DNA of 64,000 bases from Paraburkholderia kururiensis (GCF_034424375.1 NZ_CP139965.1:1426001-1490000), one strand, 5' to 3'. Positions 51,427 to 60,485 are shown, counted from the stretch's first letter. Notes: a model not told the origin generated them from the letters alone. Made by a program: numbers and translations.

Positions 51427-53193
51427 TTGCGCAAGAGCGTGCTCTCCGACTGGCTGGCCCAGCGCATCGACCGCGGCAGCGGCCAGCCGGTCTATCGCCA
51501 GTTGCACCGGCTGCTGCAGCAGGCCATTTTGTCCCGCGAACTGCCGGCCGGCACGCGGGTGCCGTCGTCGCGGCTGCTCGCGAGCGAGCTGGGCATCGCC
51601 CGCAATACCGTGACGCAGGTGTACGAGCAACTGGCGCTGGAAGGCTACGTGACCTCGGCGACGGGGCGCGGCACGTTCGTGGCGGACAGCGCGCCGGACG
51701 AGATCGTCGGCGATATGGGCGACGCCGCGAGGAGCGGCGAGGGCTCGTCGGCCGGCGCGGTCTTCCAGACAGGCCGGCCAGCGCAGCCGGCCGGCGGCGG
51801 CTTCGCGGGGCGGCGCGACGCGTCGGCGGGCGTGGCCGGTTCCGCGGCCGGATTGCTCTACACGGCGGATCGCAGCGCACTGGGCCTCGCCGCCCCGCGC
51901 CTCGATCCCGCCGACGTGCTCTCGGCCCGCGGCGCCCGGCTCATCGCAGGGGCCGGCGTCTCGAAGCGTCAATGGGGCGCCTTCATGCCAGGCGTGCCGG
52001 ACGTCTCGCGTTTTCCCGCGCGCGTCTGGAGCCGCCTGCACAACAAATACTGGCGACGGTTGCGGCCGGACCTGCTCACCTATGCGCCGGGCGGCGGCCT
52101 CGCTTCGCTGCGCCACGCGCTGGCCGACTATCTGCGTACTTCGCGCTCGGTGCGCTGCGCGCCGGAGCAGATCGTCATCACCACGGGCATCCACCAGTCC
52201 GTGGATCTGGCCGTGCGGCTGCTCTCCGATCCCGGCGACGTGATCTGGACCGAAGACCCGTGCTACTGGGGCGTGCGCAGCGTGCTGCACGTGTCGGGTC
52301 TACAGTCGCGGCCCATTGCCGTGGATAGCGAAGGCATTGCCCCGTCGCCCGACGATCTCGCGCAGCCGCCCAAGCTCATGCTCGTCACGCCCTCGCATCA
52401 ATATCCGCTGGGCATGGTGATGACGCTCGCACGGCGCCGCATGCTGCTGGAGTACGCGCGCCAGCACCGCTGCTGGATCATCGAAGACGACTACGACAGC
52501 GAGTTCCGCTATGGCAGCCGGCCGCTCGCCTCGCTTCAGGGTCTCGATACGGCGGGCCAGGTGATCTACGTGGGCAGCTTCGGCAAGACGCTGTTTCCGG
52601 GGCTGCGCGTGGGCTACCTCGTGGTGCCCGAAGCGCTTGCCGATACCTTCGCCACCGCCAGCGCCGAGCTGTACCGCGAAGGGCAGCTGTTGCAGCAGGC
52701 GGTGCTCGCCGAGTTCATCGCCGAGGGGCATTTCACGTCGCACATCCGCAAGATGCGGGCGTTGTATGGGCAGCGTCGGCAGACGCTGCTCGACGCGGTC
52801 GCGGCCCGCTACGGCGACGCGTTGCCCGCGGTGGGCGGCGACGCCGGCCTGCACCTCGTCATGCAACTGCCGCCGGGCGCCGACGACCGCGCCGTGGCGG
52901 CCGCGGCGCTCGAACGCAACATCGTGGTGCGCCCGCTTTCGGGCTACTACGCGCAACCGGCGAGCGCGCCGCGCGGGCTGCTCGCGGGCTACGCCTGCGT
53001 GCCGGACGAGGAGATCGCGCCTGCCTTCGGCCTGCTCGCCGAAGCCATCGACGCCACGCTGCCCGAGTATGATGCCGAGCAGCCAGACGCGGTCGTCGGA
53101 GAGATGCAGGAAGGCGTTCCAGGAAGCGCGCAACAGGGCGGAGAGCAGAACCAGCAGGACGACGGCCGTTTCCATCGGCACAGGGAGGGGTGA
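51427..53193 (+). CDS. gabR: MocR/GabR-type PLP-dependent regulator, TTG start
   Basis: 588 residues. GntR-type winged helix (QPVYRQLHRLLQQAILSRELPAGTRVPSSRLLASELGIARNTVTQVYEQLALEGYV), then an aminotransferase-fold domain from about residue 175 with the PLP Lys in GSFGKTLFPGLRVGYLVVPEALAD. Such proteins sense GABA-PLP and activate gabTD. The start is TTG at 51427, AGGAG 6 bases upstream. A Gly/Ala-rich linker (110-150) is long. The last ~45 residues after IDATLPEYD are not MocR-like and lie antisense to a transporter N-terminus, so the natural C-terminus seems to have been replaced. Confidence 0.9.
   Translation: MRKSVLSDWLAQRIDRGSGQPVYRQLHRLLQQAILSRELPAGTRVPSSRLLASELGIARNTVTQVYEQLALEGYVTSATGRGTFVADSAPDEIVGDMGDAARSGEGSSAGAVFQTGRPAQPAGGGFAGRRDASAGVAGSAAGLLYTADRSALGLAAPRLDPADVLSARGARLIAGAGVSKRQWGAFMPGVPDVSRFPARVWSRLHNKYWRRLRPDLLTYAPGGGLASLRHALADYLRTSRSVRCAPEQIVITTGIHQSVDLAVRLLSDPGDVIWTEDPCYWGVRSVLHVSGLQSRPIAVDSEGIAPSPDDLAQPPKLMLVTPSHQYPLGMVMTLARRRMLLEYARQHRCWIIEDDYDSEFRYGSRPLASLQGLDTAGQVIYVGSFGKTLFPGLRVGYLVVPEALADTFATASAELYREGQLLQQAVLAEFIAEGHFTSHIRKMRALYGQRRQTLLDAVAARYGDALPAVGGDAGLHLVMQLPPGADDRAVAAAALERNIVVRPLSGYYAQPASAPRGLLAGYACVPDEEIAPAFGLLAEAIDATLPEYDAEQPDAVVGEMQEGVPGSAQQGGEQNQQDDGRFHRHREG
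53071..53175 (-). pseudogene. N-terminal remnant of an EamA/DMT transporter
   Basis: On the minus strand the frame from ATG 53175 reads METAVVLLVLLSALLRASWN then AFLHLSDDRVWLLGI, the typical first helix of a short DMT (EamA) permease. After about 53071 it continues as the antisense of gabR with no further membrane segments. It is therefore a 35-residue fragment left by a deletion that joined two convergent genes. Confidence 0.55.
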
Positions 53194-53356
53194 CGTAGAC
53201 GAGGGCGACCGCGCGATTATGGCAGCCGCCTCGCGCGCGTCCTGTCCATCGTGCACGCTTCGGCCCAGGCGATGGGCCGGCGGCCGATGCGCCGCGCGAG
53301 GCCTTCAGGTCACGCGCTCAGGTGGCCCGCTCAGGCAACCCGCTCAGCTAACTCGC

Positions 53357-54253
53357 TCAGGTAACCCTCTCCCGCAGCCAGGCCGACACCACGTCAATGA
53401 ACGTCACCACCACGATCACCATCAGGATCACGGCGGAGGTCTGCGCGTAGTTGAACGAGCGGATCGCCTCGTACAGCACCACGCCGATGCCGCCCGCGCC
53501 CACCATGCCCACCACCATCGCCGAGCGCACGTTGGACTCGAAGCGGTAGAGCGCATACGAAATCCACAGCGGCAGCACCTGCGGCAGCACGCCGTAGACG
53601 ATCTCGTCGAGCGGCGAGGCGCCCGTGGCCCGCACGCCTTCGGCGGGGCGCGGATCGATGGCTTCCACGGCTTCGGCGAAGAGCTTGGCGAGCACGCCCG
53701 TGGTGTGGACCCAGAGCGCGAGCACGCCCGCGAACGGCCCCAGCCCCACCGCGACGATGAACAGCATCGCGAAGACCATCTCGTTGATGGCGCGGCAGGC
53801 GTCCATGACGCGGCGCACGGGATGCAGCACCCAGCGCGGCGCGAGATTGTGCGCGCAGGCAAGGCCGCACGGCACCGCGCATACGATGGCGAGCGCCGTG
53901 CCCCAGATCGCGACCGCGAGCGTCACGAGCATTTCATGCAGGTACGTGTGCCACTCGGTGAAGTCGGGCGGGAAGAATTCGCGGGCGAACTGGCCCATGT
54001 TGCCGGCGTCGGAGAACAGTTCGAGCGGGCGCATGTCCGCGCCGCGCCACGACGCGCCGAGCAGCACGAACGCGATGGCCCAGCCCGCGAGCGAGGTCCA
54101 GCCGCGTTTGGCTGGGGCTTTCGGGCGCAGTGCCGCGGCCCGGCCGTCACGGGCGCCTGCTGCCAAGGCCTGCGCGTTGCGATCCGCCGATGTCGCGACC
54201 GAAGCCGGCGCCTGTGCCGACCCAGCCGAAGCCGCCACGTCCGCCGCGTTCAT
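53357..54253 (-). CDS. phnE: phosphonate ABC transporter permease
   Basis: 298 residues; the last ~260 form the BPD_transp_1 domain with about six membrane helices. It shows INEMVFAMLFIVAVGLGPFAGVLALWVHTTGVLAKLFAEAVEAIDPRPAEGVRATGAS, the permease EAA-loop region typical of PhnE. The N-terminal 50 residues are Ala-rich and poorly conserved. The ATG overlaps the phnD stop by four bases. Only one phnE is present. It imports phosphonates for the C-P lyase encoded at 10.5-19 kb. Confidence 0.94.
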   Translation of the reverse strand: MNAADVAASAGSAQAPASVATSADRNAQALAAGARDGRAAALRPKAPAKRGWTSLAGWAIAFVLLGASWRGADMRPLELFSDAGNMGQFAREFFPPDFTEWHTYLHEMLVTLAVAIWGTALAIVCAVPCGLACAHNLAPRWVLHPVRRVMDACRAINEMVFAMLFIVAVGLGPFAGVLALWVHTTGVLAKLFAEAVEAIDPRPAEGVRATGASPLDEIVYGVLPQVLPLWISYALYRFESNVRSAMVVGMVGAGGIGVVLYEAIRSFNYAQTSAVILMVIVVVTFIDVVSAWLRERVT

Positions 54254-55227
54254 TGCTTCGGCGCCGTGCCGGAGAGTGCCGCGAGCTTCGCGTCGAGCGC
54301 GGCGAGCTGCGTCTTGCGGTCGTCGTCGGAAAGCTGGGTGTCGTTCGCGATCTTCTGCTTTTGCTGGAAGAGCGCGATTTCACGCACGGCACGCAGTTGC
54401 TCGTTCGACGACGGCGCGAATCCCGCGAAGCCCGTGATCGCCGCCATGACCGCCTTCTCGTGCGGATCGCTCTCGCCATAGTGATAGAAGAAGTTGCGCA
54501 GCTTTTCCTTGGTGGCGTCGGGCAGGTCCTTGCGCCAGACGAGCGGGTCCGACGGAATGATGGGCGAGGTCCACAGCACGCGCACCTGGGCGTACTTGTC
54601 CGGATGCTGTTTTTGCAGGGTCGCGAGCTCGATGGTGTTGTTGGTGGCCACGTCGATCTTGTTGTTCACCACGGCGAGCAGGTTCGCTTCGTGGCTCGCG
54701 GGCAGCACCATCTTGAACGCCGACGTGTTGACGGGCACGTTGCGCTTCGCGAACAGGTAGTAGCCCGGCACGAGGCTGCCCGAGGTCGAGTTCGGGTCGC
54801 CGAAGCCGAGGTTCACGTCCTTCGTGTTGCGAAACACGTCGTCGAGCGTCTTGAAGCGGCTCGCCACGTTCGTGATGAGCACCGAGTGGTAGCCCGCGTC
54901 GCCGTTCGCGTACTTCACCTTGGCGAACACTTCGCCGTTGGCACGGTCCACGGCTTCCATCGCGGAGGCGTTGCCGAAGTAGCCGATCTGCACCTTGTTG
55001 AAGCGCATGCCTTCGATGATGCCCGCATAGTCCGTGGCGAAAAACGCCTTCACGGAAAGGCCGGTCTGCTTGTTGAGGTCGTCGATCAGCGGTTGCCAGC
55101 GTTGCTTGAGCACAGCCGACGAATCGGTGGAGATGATGCCGAAGCTCAGGTCTTCGGCGTGGGCGGTCACGCTGGCGAACGTGGCGCAGGCCGCGGCGCC
55201 GGCAAGCAGGAAGCGAAGCAGTTTCAT
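54250..55227 (-). CDS. phnD: phosphonate ABC transporter periplasmic binding protein
   Basis: 325 residues. Sec signal (MKLLRFLLAGAAACATFASVTAHA). The mature part starts EDLSFGIISTDSSAVLKQRWQPLIDDLNKQTG, as in E. coli PhnD, with YFGNASAMEAVDR, GFGDPNSTSGSLVPGYYLF and the ligand-contact region LWTSPIIPSDPLVWRKDLP. It lies between phnC and phnE and overlaps phnE by ATGA. Confidence 0.95.
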   Translation of the reverse strand: MKLLRFLLAGAAACATFASVTAHAEDLSFGIISTDSSAVLKQRWQPLIDDLNKQTGLSVKAFFATDYAGIIEGMRFNKVQIGYFGNASAMEAVDRANGEVFAKVKYANGDAGYHSVLITNVASRFKTLDDVFRNTKDVNLGFGDPNSTSGSLVPGYYLFAKRNVPVNTSAFKMVLPASHEANLLAVVNNKIDVATNNTIELATLQKQHPDKYAQVRVLWTSPIIPSDPLVWRKDLPDATKEKLRNFFYHYGESDPHEKAVMAAITGFAGFAPSSNEQLRAVREIALFQQKQKIANDTQLSDDDRKTQLAALDAKLAALSGTAPKQ

Positions 55228-55325
55228 GAGAACGGGTCCGTTGGGTGGATCGGTGATGAAGGGGCGGCGAATGGTTGAGCCGGCGGCTTGACGTCAATCG
55301 TGTGCGCGACTGCTCGACGCGGTGA

Positions 55326-56216
55326 TCAAACCGGCGTGGCGACGCGATGCCTTGCGGGCGCGACGAGGCTGGCGCTGCATTCCGCCTGCGCGGCCGCCGC
55401 CGGCGGCATGTCGCGCCGCATGATCGTGGCTTCGTAGTGCGTGCCTTCGTAGAGCGTGCGCGCGTCGTCGCCGTAGAGCTTTTGCAGCAAGGCCGGCGTG
55501 AGCGCGGCCGAGGGCCCGTCGTAGACCACGCGGCCCTGGCGCAGCGCGACGGTGCGCGGGCAGTACTGCATCGCGATGTCCACCTGATGCAGCGACACGA
55601 GCACCGTGAGCCCGTGGTTCGCATTGAGCGCGCGCAGCATGTCCATCACGCGGCGCGACGATTCGGGGTCGAGCGAGGCAATGGGCTCGTCGGCAAGGAT
55701 GATCTGGGCGCGCTGCACAAGGGCCCGTGCGAGCGCCGCGCGCTGCTGCTGGCCGCCCGAAAGCGTCGACGCGCGTTCGTAGGCGTGTTCCGCGATGCCC
55801 ACCTCGGCCAGCGCGCCGAGTGACATCTCGCGCGCCTCGCGCGGAAAGTGTCCGATCAACCGACGCCACAGCGGCAGCCGCGCGAGTGCGCCGATCAGCA
55901 CGTTCGTTTCCACCGTAAGCCGCGCGACCAGGTTGAATTGCTGGAACACGAAGCCGATGTCGCGGCGAATGCTGCGCACCTCGCGCACGATCTTGCCGTT
56001 CTGCTGGATCGGGCGGCCCAGCACGGAGATCAGCGAAGGCTGCGCGTCGCTCGCCGTGAAGCCCGCGATGTGGCGCAGCAGCGTCGACTTGCCCGAGCCC
56101 GACGCGCCGATCAGCGCGACCATCTCGCCGGGCTCGATGCGCAGATCGATTTCGTCGAGCGCTTTGCGGCCGTTGCTGAAAGTCTTCGACAGGCGTTCGA
56201 TGCGAATGGCGTCCAT
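55326..56216 (-). CDS. phnC: phosphonate ABC transporter ATP-binding protein
   Basis: 296 residues. Walker A GASGSGKST near residue 40, RRDIGFVFQQFNLVARLTVETNVLIGAL (Q-loop), signature LSGGQQQRAALARAL, Walker B IILADEPIASLDPESSRRVMDML, and switch His in VSLHQVD: all PhnC-like. A 30-residue tail after the family end is Ala-rich. ATG 56216 chosen; a GTG one codon upstream is possible. First gene of phnCDE, with a PhnF-like box about 120 bases upstream. Confidence 0.95.
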   Translation of the reverse strand: MDAIRIERLSKTFSNGRKALDEIDLRIEPGEMVALIGASGSGKSTLLRHIAGFTASDAQPSLISVLGRPIQQNGKIVREVRSIRRDIGFVFQQFNLVARLTVETNVLIGALARLPLWRRLIGHFPREAREMSLGALAEVGIAEHAYERASTLSGGQQQRAALARALVQRAQIILADEPIASLDPESSRRVMDMLRALNANHGLTVLVSLHQVDIAMQYCPRTVALRQGRVVYDGPSAALTPALLQKLYGDDARTLYEGTHYEATIMRRDMPPAAAAQAECSASLVAPARHRVATPV

Positions 56217-56330
56217 CACAGTTCCGTCGTGGTTTCAGGCGCGGGCGCGCGAATGCGCTGGTTCGAGTGCGTGCGCCCGTGAATGTCGAGGCATTCTAGG
56301 AAGGGTCTATGACGGTTCGGTGAAGCCATC

Positions 56331-56344
56331 GAGACGTCTAGATG
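56331..56344. promoter_or_regulatory. second putative PhnF box, upstream of phnCDE
   Basis: The 9-mer ACGTCTAGA at 56334-56342 is identical to the core of the phnF-region palindrome (16747-16755). It is embedded in an imperfect 18-bp dyad (CATCGAGACGTCTAGATG, 56327-56344). It lies about 115 bases upstream of phnC on the minus strand. Confidence 0.5.
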
Positions 56345-56421
56345 ACTATATGTGTATCGCGCAGGCGAACCGCATGACGAACGGGCGCAAGGCACACGCA
56401 GGCGAATGCCGTGTGACGTTC

Positions 56422-56437
56422 GTGTGAAAGGTCACAC
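56422..56437. promoter_or_regulatory. GTGTGA-N4-TCACAC dyad upstream of the M14-like gene
   Basis: Perfect 6-bp dyad arms with AAGG between. A further GTGTGA begins at 56411. The arms resemble CRP half-sites but the spacer is two bases too short. A TATATT at 56466-56471 could be the promoter -10 of the plus-strand operon. Confidence 0.4.
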
Positions 56438-56539
56438 TGTCATGCTTTATTCGTCATGAAGCGGCTATATTTGAAGCATTAGCGCGTGCCCCGAACAGGC
56501 CCGGCAAACCCGACAATAGCGAAAGGAACCGGCGTCGCC

Positions 56540-57574
56540 ATGCAGGCCCTCAGTTTCCTTCCCGACAGCTTTGCCGAATACGAAGACCTGAAATCGATTC
56601 TCGACGACGGCCGTGCCTGGTTCGACATCCGCAGCGCCGGCGAAACGCACGTTCACGGCCGCACCTTCCGGCTCTACACCGCCTGTATCGGCTCGGACAA
56701 TCCCGCCGCGCCCGCCATCGGTTTCTTCGGCGGCATTCATGGCCTGGAACGCATCGGCACGCACCTCGTGCTCGACTACATGCGCGCGCTGGTGGGCCGT
56801 CTCGAATGGGACGATCTGCTGTTGCGCCAGCTCGAATCCATCCGGCTCGTGTTCATGCCCATCGTGAACCCGGGCGGCATGTGGCAGGCCACGCGCGCGA
56901 ATCCGAACGGCGTGGACCTGATGCGCAACGCGCCGCAAGACGCCGACGCGCGCGTGCCGTTTCTCGCGGGCGGCCAGCGCGTGGGCGCGTGGCTGCCCTG
57001 GTATCGCGGCAGGCGCGGCGAGCCGATGGAGGTCGAGGCCGCGGCGCTTCTCAAGCTCGTGGAGGAAGAACTGGCGGCGCGGCCGCTCAGCATCGCGCTG
57101 GATTGCCACTCGGGCTACGGCTGGGCCGACAGCATCTGGTTTCCCTACGCGCGTACGCGCAAGCTCATGCACCACCTGCCGGAGATGTACGCGCTCAAGT
57201 CGATGTTCGAGGGCGCGCATCCGCATCACGGCTACAAGTTCGAGCCGCAGAGCCACCAGTACCTGCTGCACGGCGACTTATGGGACTGCGCCTACGACCG
57301 CGCGCCCGTGCAGAACATCTTCCTGCCGCTCACGCTCGAACTGGGCTCGTGGCTCTGGATCAAGAAGAATCCGCGGCAGATCTTTTCGCGCCAGGGCATC
57401 TTCAACCCGGTAATGGCGCATCGCACGGCGCGCGTGCTGCGTCGTCACGCGAACCTGTTCGACTTCCTCGCGCGCGCCGCGTTTTCGTCGAAACGCTGGC
57501 TGCCGCAGGGCTATGCGCGCCAGCAGATGTTCCAGCGCGCCATCGCGCACTGGTATCGCAAGCCCGGCGCATGA
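56540..57574 (+). CDS. M14-like zinc carboxypeptidase/deacylase
   Basis: 344 residues, no signal peptide. Zinc ligands are His67 and Glu70 in FFGGIHGLERIGTH and His190 in IALDCHSGYGWADS; NPNGVDLMRN near 121 supplies the substrate Arg region. It belongs to the M14 fold but is not close to a named enzyme. AAAGGAA lies 11 bases before the ATG at 56540. The stop overlaps the next start (ATGA). It is divergent from phnC. Substrate unknown, possibly a peptide or acylated amino acid. Confidence 0.8.
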   Translation: MQALSFLPDSFAEYEDLKSILDDGRAWFDIRSAGETHVHGRTFRLYTACIGSDNPAAPAIGFFGGIHGLERIGTHLVLDYMRALVGRLEWDDLLLRQLESIRLVFMPIVNPGGMWQATRANPNGVDLMRNAPQDADARVPFLAGGQRVGAWLPWYRGRRGEPMEVEAAALLKLVEEELAARPLSIALDCHSGYGWADSIWFPYARTRKLMHHLPEMYALKSMFEGAHPHHGYKFEPQSHQYLLHGDLWDCAYDRAPVQNIFLPLTLELGSWLWIKKNPRQIFSRQGIFNPVMAHRTARVLRRHANLFDFLARAAFSSKRWLPQGYARQQMFQRAIAHWYRKPGA

Positions 57575-58347
57575 GTACCTGGATTCTGCTGCGGGGGCTT
57601 ACGCGTGAAGCGCGCCACTGGGGCGTGCTGCCGGAAATGTTGCGCGACACCCTGGCGGCGCGTGACGTCTACGCGCTCGACCTGCCCGGCAACGGCACGT
57701 TCGCCGCCCTACGTTCGCCAGGCCAGGTGGCGGACATGGTGGGCTTCGTGCGGCTGGCGCTGCTGCAGGCGGGCAAGACGGGACCGTTCAACGTGCTTGC
57801 GATGTCGCTGGGCGGCATGGTGGCCGCGGACTGGGCCACGCGTCATCCCGCCGACGTCACGCGGCTCGTGCTGATCAACACGAGCATGCGGCCGTTCAAT
57901 CGCGCAACCGAACGCCTGCAGCCGGGCGCGTGGCCGGACCTCGCGCGCATCGCGCTCGCGTGGGGCGATCCGCGCAATGCGAATGCCATCGAAGCACGCG
58001 TGCACCGGCTCACCTGCAACCGCCGGCAGAGCTTCGACGAGGACGTCGCGGTATGGTCGGCCATCCGGCGCAGTGCGCCCGTCACACGTGCGAACGCGCT
58101 GAGGCAACTGTGGGCCGCGGCGCATTTCTCGGCACAGGCGAGGGCTCCCGCGAGCCCCGTGCTCGTGCTCTCCTCGCGCGGCGACAGCCTCGTGAACCCC
58201 GTCTGCTCGCAGACACTCGCGGCGCGCTGGCAGGCCACGCATCTTCAGCATCCCTGGGCCGGCCACGATCTTCCGCACGACGATTCTCTATGGATTTGCC
58301 AGGCCGTCCACCACTGGATGGCCGAAACCGTACAGGCCGGCTCATAG
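57571..58347 (+). CDS. alpha/beta hydrolase
   Basis: 258 residues. Opening WILLRGLTREARHWG carries the oxyanion segment; nucleophile Ser79 in NVLAMSLGGMVAADWA; acid Asp in LVLSSRGDSLVN; His in WAGHDLPHDD. Translationally coupled to the M14-like gene (ATGA), so both probably act on related substrates. It is a plain cytoplasmic hydrolase with no lid insertion. Confidence 0.82.
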   Translation: MSTWILLRGLTREARHWGVLPEMLRDTLAARDVYALDLPGNGTFAALRSPGQVADMVGFVRLALLQAGKTGPFNVLAMSLGGMVAADWATRHPADVTRLVLINTSMRPFNRATERLQPGAWPDLARIALAWGDPRNANAIEARVHRLTCNRRQSFDEDVAVWSAIRRSAPVTRANALRQLWAAAHFSAQARAPASPVLVLSSRGDSLVNPVCSQTLAARWQATHLQHPWAGHDLPHDDSLWICQAVHHWMAETVQAGS

Positions 58348-58352
58348 CAGCC

Positions 58353-58523
58353 ATGGCGTACGGTCCATTTAAAAGCCGGGATAAAAAAGGCTTTAAATAC
58401 TTTTGCACGTCAGACGAAAATATAATTAGACGACAATGTAGCAAGGCGAACGGACGTGCATATTGGTGCGCTGCAATCTCGTATGACGGTTGTATTGCCT
58501 TGCCCGGAAATCGCCATGCATAA
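58353..58523 (+). CDS. possible 56-aa Cys-containing protein
   Basis: The frame MAYGPFKSRDKKGFKYFCTS continues with four Cys in total and many AAA/AAT/ATA codons, quite unlike the GC-rich neighbours. It starts 5 bases after the hydrolase stop but has no ribosome-binding site. It may be a small acquired gene or chance. No family recognised. Confidence 0.35.
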   Translation: MAYGPFKSRDKKGFKYFCTSDENIIRRQCSKANGRAYWCAAISYDGCIALPGNRHA

Positions 58524-59034
58524 TGGATTCGCAATTGGCGAATTAATTCGCGCTTTGTGGTCTGCCTAACGTGAAAGGATACGTTTTTCCCGCGCCTGTC
58601 GCGCAGGGGCGGCGCGCCGAACCCATACTATGAGCAAGCGCCGCACCCGCTCTGGGCAAGGCGCAGGAAGTGAACGTTGAATCGTTTGCGCGCTACCCCT
58701 CGTGCTTTCCGGGTCTTACACCGTCTTTCCGGATAGCAGCAACGAAACACTTTTTATTTTTACGATTAAACTTCAAATTCCTTCTGTAATTCCATGAATG
58801 TTATGGAAATGTGCGAGCGCACATTTTAATCGCCGCGATATGCTCCGATTTTCCCGTTGCGCGGCTGAAACATAAAATATAAGGGAAAACCCTTATAAAA
58901 ATACCGCGCGTTTCGAGAAATTTAACTTTCCCTTGTCTGTCAACGGTTTGCGCGAATGGCATCACCTATGCGTTGACGTGCCGCGGATTGGCGTGGTTGG
59001 CCAAGCCGCCCCTCATCACGAACAGGAGGATTCC
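58524..59034. promoter_or_regulatory. AT-rich 0.5-kb leader of the Gly-rich protein gene
   Basis: No gene seen. From about 58740 to 58930 the DNA is markedly AT-rich for this genome. A dyad AAATGTGCG (58807-58815) and CGCACATTT (58818-58826) with two bases between may be an operator or hairpin. Candidate -10-like TATAAA-type words occur at 58875-58905 (CATAAAATATAAGG, TTATAAAAAT). Long leaders of this type suggest regulated surface-protein expression. Confidence 0.5.
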
Positions 59035-60279
59035 ATGCGCAGAACCTTATTGGCGTCCGCCGCGGCCCTGGCCCTGGGCTTCAGCGGATACGCAATGGCA
59101 AATCCATGCAGTGACACGAGCAAGTCATGCGACCAGAAGTCCACCACTGGCGCCAACACGCTCACCAGCTCCGCAAGCTCCACGCAGACCAGCACCACGG
59201 GTAGCAACGCCAACGAACTCGCTGCAGGCGCCACCGCCTACCAGGATTCCTTCAACTCCACCAAGGTTGTCGCGCTCAGCAAGCTCGACGGCACCGTGAC
59301 GAATCTCAGTGTCTCCGGCATCGGCAACCAGGCGGGGAACTGGGGTAACGCGAACGGCGGCCGCGGCGGCAAGGGCGGCGCGGGTTATGGCGGCGACGGC
59401 TATGGCGGCAAGGGCGGAGCCGGCGGTGCAGGCGGCGCCGGCGGCAGCGGCGGCAATACGCGTAACGGCAGCGCCACGGCCGGCAATGCGAGCAACGGCA
59501 GCGCCACGGCCGGCGACGGCTATGGCGGCAACGGCGGCCGCGGCGGTCAGGCGTCGGCAGGCGGCACGCAAGGCGGGGACGCCGGTGCGGCCGGCGGACG
59601 CGGCAGCGGCACGGGCGGTGGAGCGCTCGCGGCCTCGGTCGGTCTGGGCGGCGATGCAGCCGGACTCGGCAAGGGCTTCGGCGGCGGCACCGGCAGCGGC
59701 AGCACGGGCGACGCACGTGCACGCACGAGCGGCGGTGGCGGCGCGGCGTCGGCCTCGACCGGCGCAGGCACGGGCACCGGCACGGGTACCGGCAGCGGAA
59801 GCGGCACGGGCACGGGCGGCGCGGGCACGGCGGGCGCATCCACGGCCACGGGCGGAGCTGGCTCCGGCACGGGCGGCGCAGCGGCGGCGAGCGCGGGTAA
59901 CGGCGGCGCAGCCACGAGCACGGCCGGTGCAGGCGGTGCAGGCGGCACGGGCACCGGCGGCAGCGCGACCAACGGCGGCGCATCCACCACGGCGAGCAAC
60001 GGCAGCGCCACGGCCGGCAACGGCGCCGTGGGCGCGGCGGGCGGCGCAGGCGGAGCGGGCGGCACCGGCAACGGTGGCGTGGGCAATGGCGCAGCGGGCG
60101 GCGCAGGCGGCAATGGCGGAACCATTGCGGTGAGCGCGGGCACGTTCGACATGTCCAACGCGATGTCGAGCGTCGGCCAGTCGGCAGCGGGCATCATGAT
60201 CGCGAACCAGAACAGCGGCGCGGCATCGCTCGTGCAACAGGCCGTGACCGTGCAGGCCAACCTGACGGTCGGACGTTGA
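59035..60279 (+). CDS. exported Gly/Ala/Thr-rich low-complexity protein, candidate surface-fibre subunit
   Basis: 414 residues. Sec signal MRRTLLASAAALALGFSGYA cut after AMA. Residues 23-100 are Ser/Thr/Asn-rich with two Cys. About 105-365 is almost only Gly, Ala, Ser, Thr and Asn, with GGAGG, GTGTG and NGSATAGN repeats. The last 50 (DMSNAMSSVGQSAAGIMIAN, then QNSGAASLVQQAVTVQANL) resemble amphipathic repeats of bacterial amyloid subunits. ACAGGAGG lies before the ATG at 59035; an upstream extension is noncoding. It is the first gene of a row with two small exported proteins and a C39 peptidase. The role as a fibre or matrix protein is inference. Confidence 0.8.
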   Translation: MRRTLLASAAALALGFSGYAMANPCSDTSKSCDQKSTTGANTLTSSASSTQTSTTGSNANELAAGATAYQDSFNSTKVVALSKLDGTVTNLSVSGIGNQAGNWGNANGGRGGKGGAGYGGDGYGGKGGAGGAGGAGGSGGNTRNGSATAGNASNGSATAGDGYGGNGGRGGQASAGGTQGGDAGAAGGRGSGTGGGALAASVGLGGDAAGLGKGFGGGTGSGSTGDARARTSGGGGAASASTGAGTGTGTGTGSGSGTGTGGAGTAGASTATGGAGSGTGGAAAASAGNGGAATSTAGAGGAGGTGTGGSATNGGASTTASNGSATAGNGAVGAAGGAGGAGGTGNGGVGNGAAGGAGGNGGTIAVSAGTFDMSNAMSSVGQSAAGIMIANQNSGAASLVQQAVTVQANLTVGR

Positions 60280-60485
60280 GCGGTCAGTCGACGTAAGCAG
60301 TCAGTCGTGCGACTCGTCGCGGGGCGCGTGGTCAGCGCCCTGCGGCGGTCGCTCCGCCGCCCTGTGCCTCGCGTCGGGCCTCGTTGCTCCGGCCCACCCA
60401 TGGCACACGGCAGGCATCGCAGACAACCGGTCGTGCGTGCCTGGCATCCGGCCGCATGCAGGACTGCAGGACGAGGGAGACCACC

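Noticed and set aside
52300..53256. Full-length minus-strand gene encoding a transporter
   Set aside because: Only the first ~35 codons are transporter-like; the rest is antisense of gabR without membrane segments.
56423..56436. CRP site
   Set aside because: The TGTGA/TCACA arms fit but the spacer is 4, not 6, so a canonical CRP dimer would not fit; kept only as an unnamed dyad.
58807..58826. Terminator for the alpha/beta hydrolase operon
   Set aside because: It lies 460 bases past the stop, its loop is only two bases and just four T follow; an operator or other dyad is more likely.
59330..60130. Repeated GGCGGC/GGCACG words suggesting a DNA repeat or CRISPR-like array
   Set aside because: They are in-frame codons for Gly/Ala/Thr in the 414-aa exported protein; unit lengths vary and there are no spacers.
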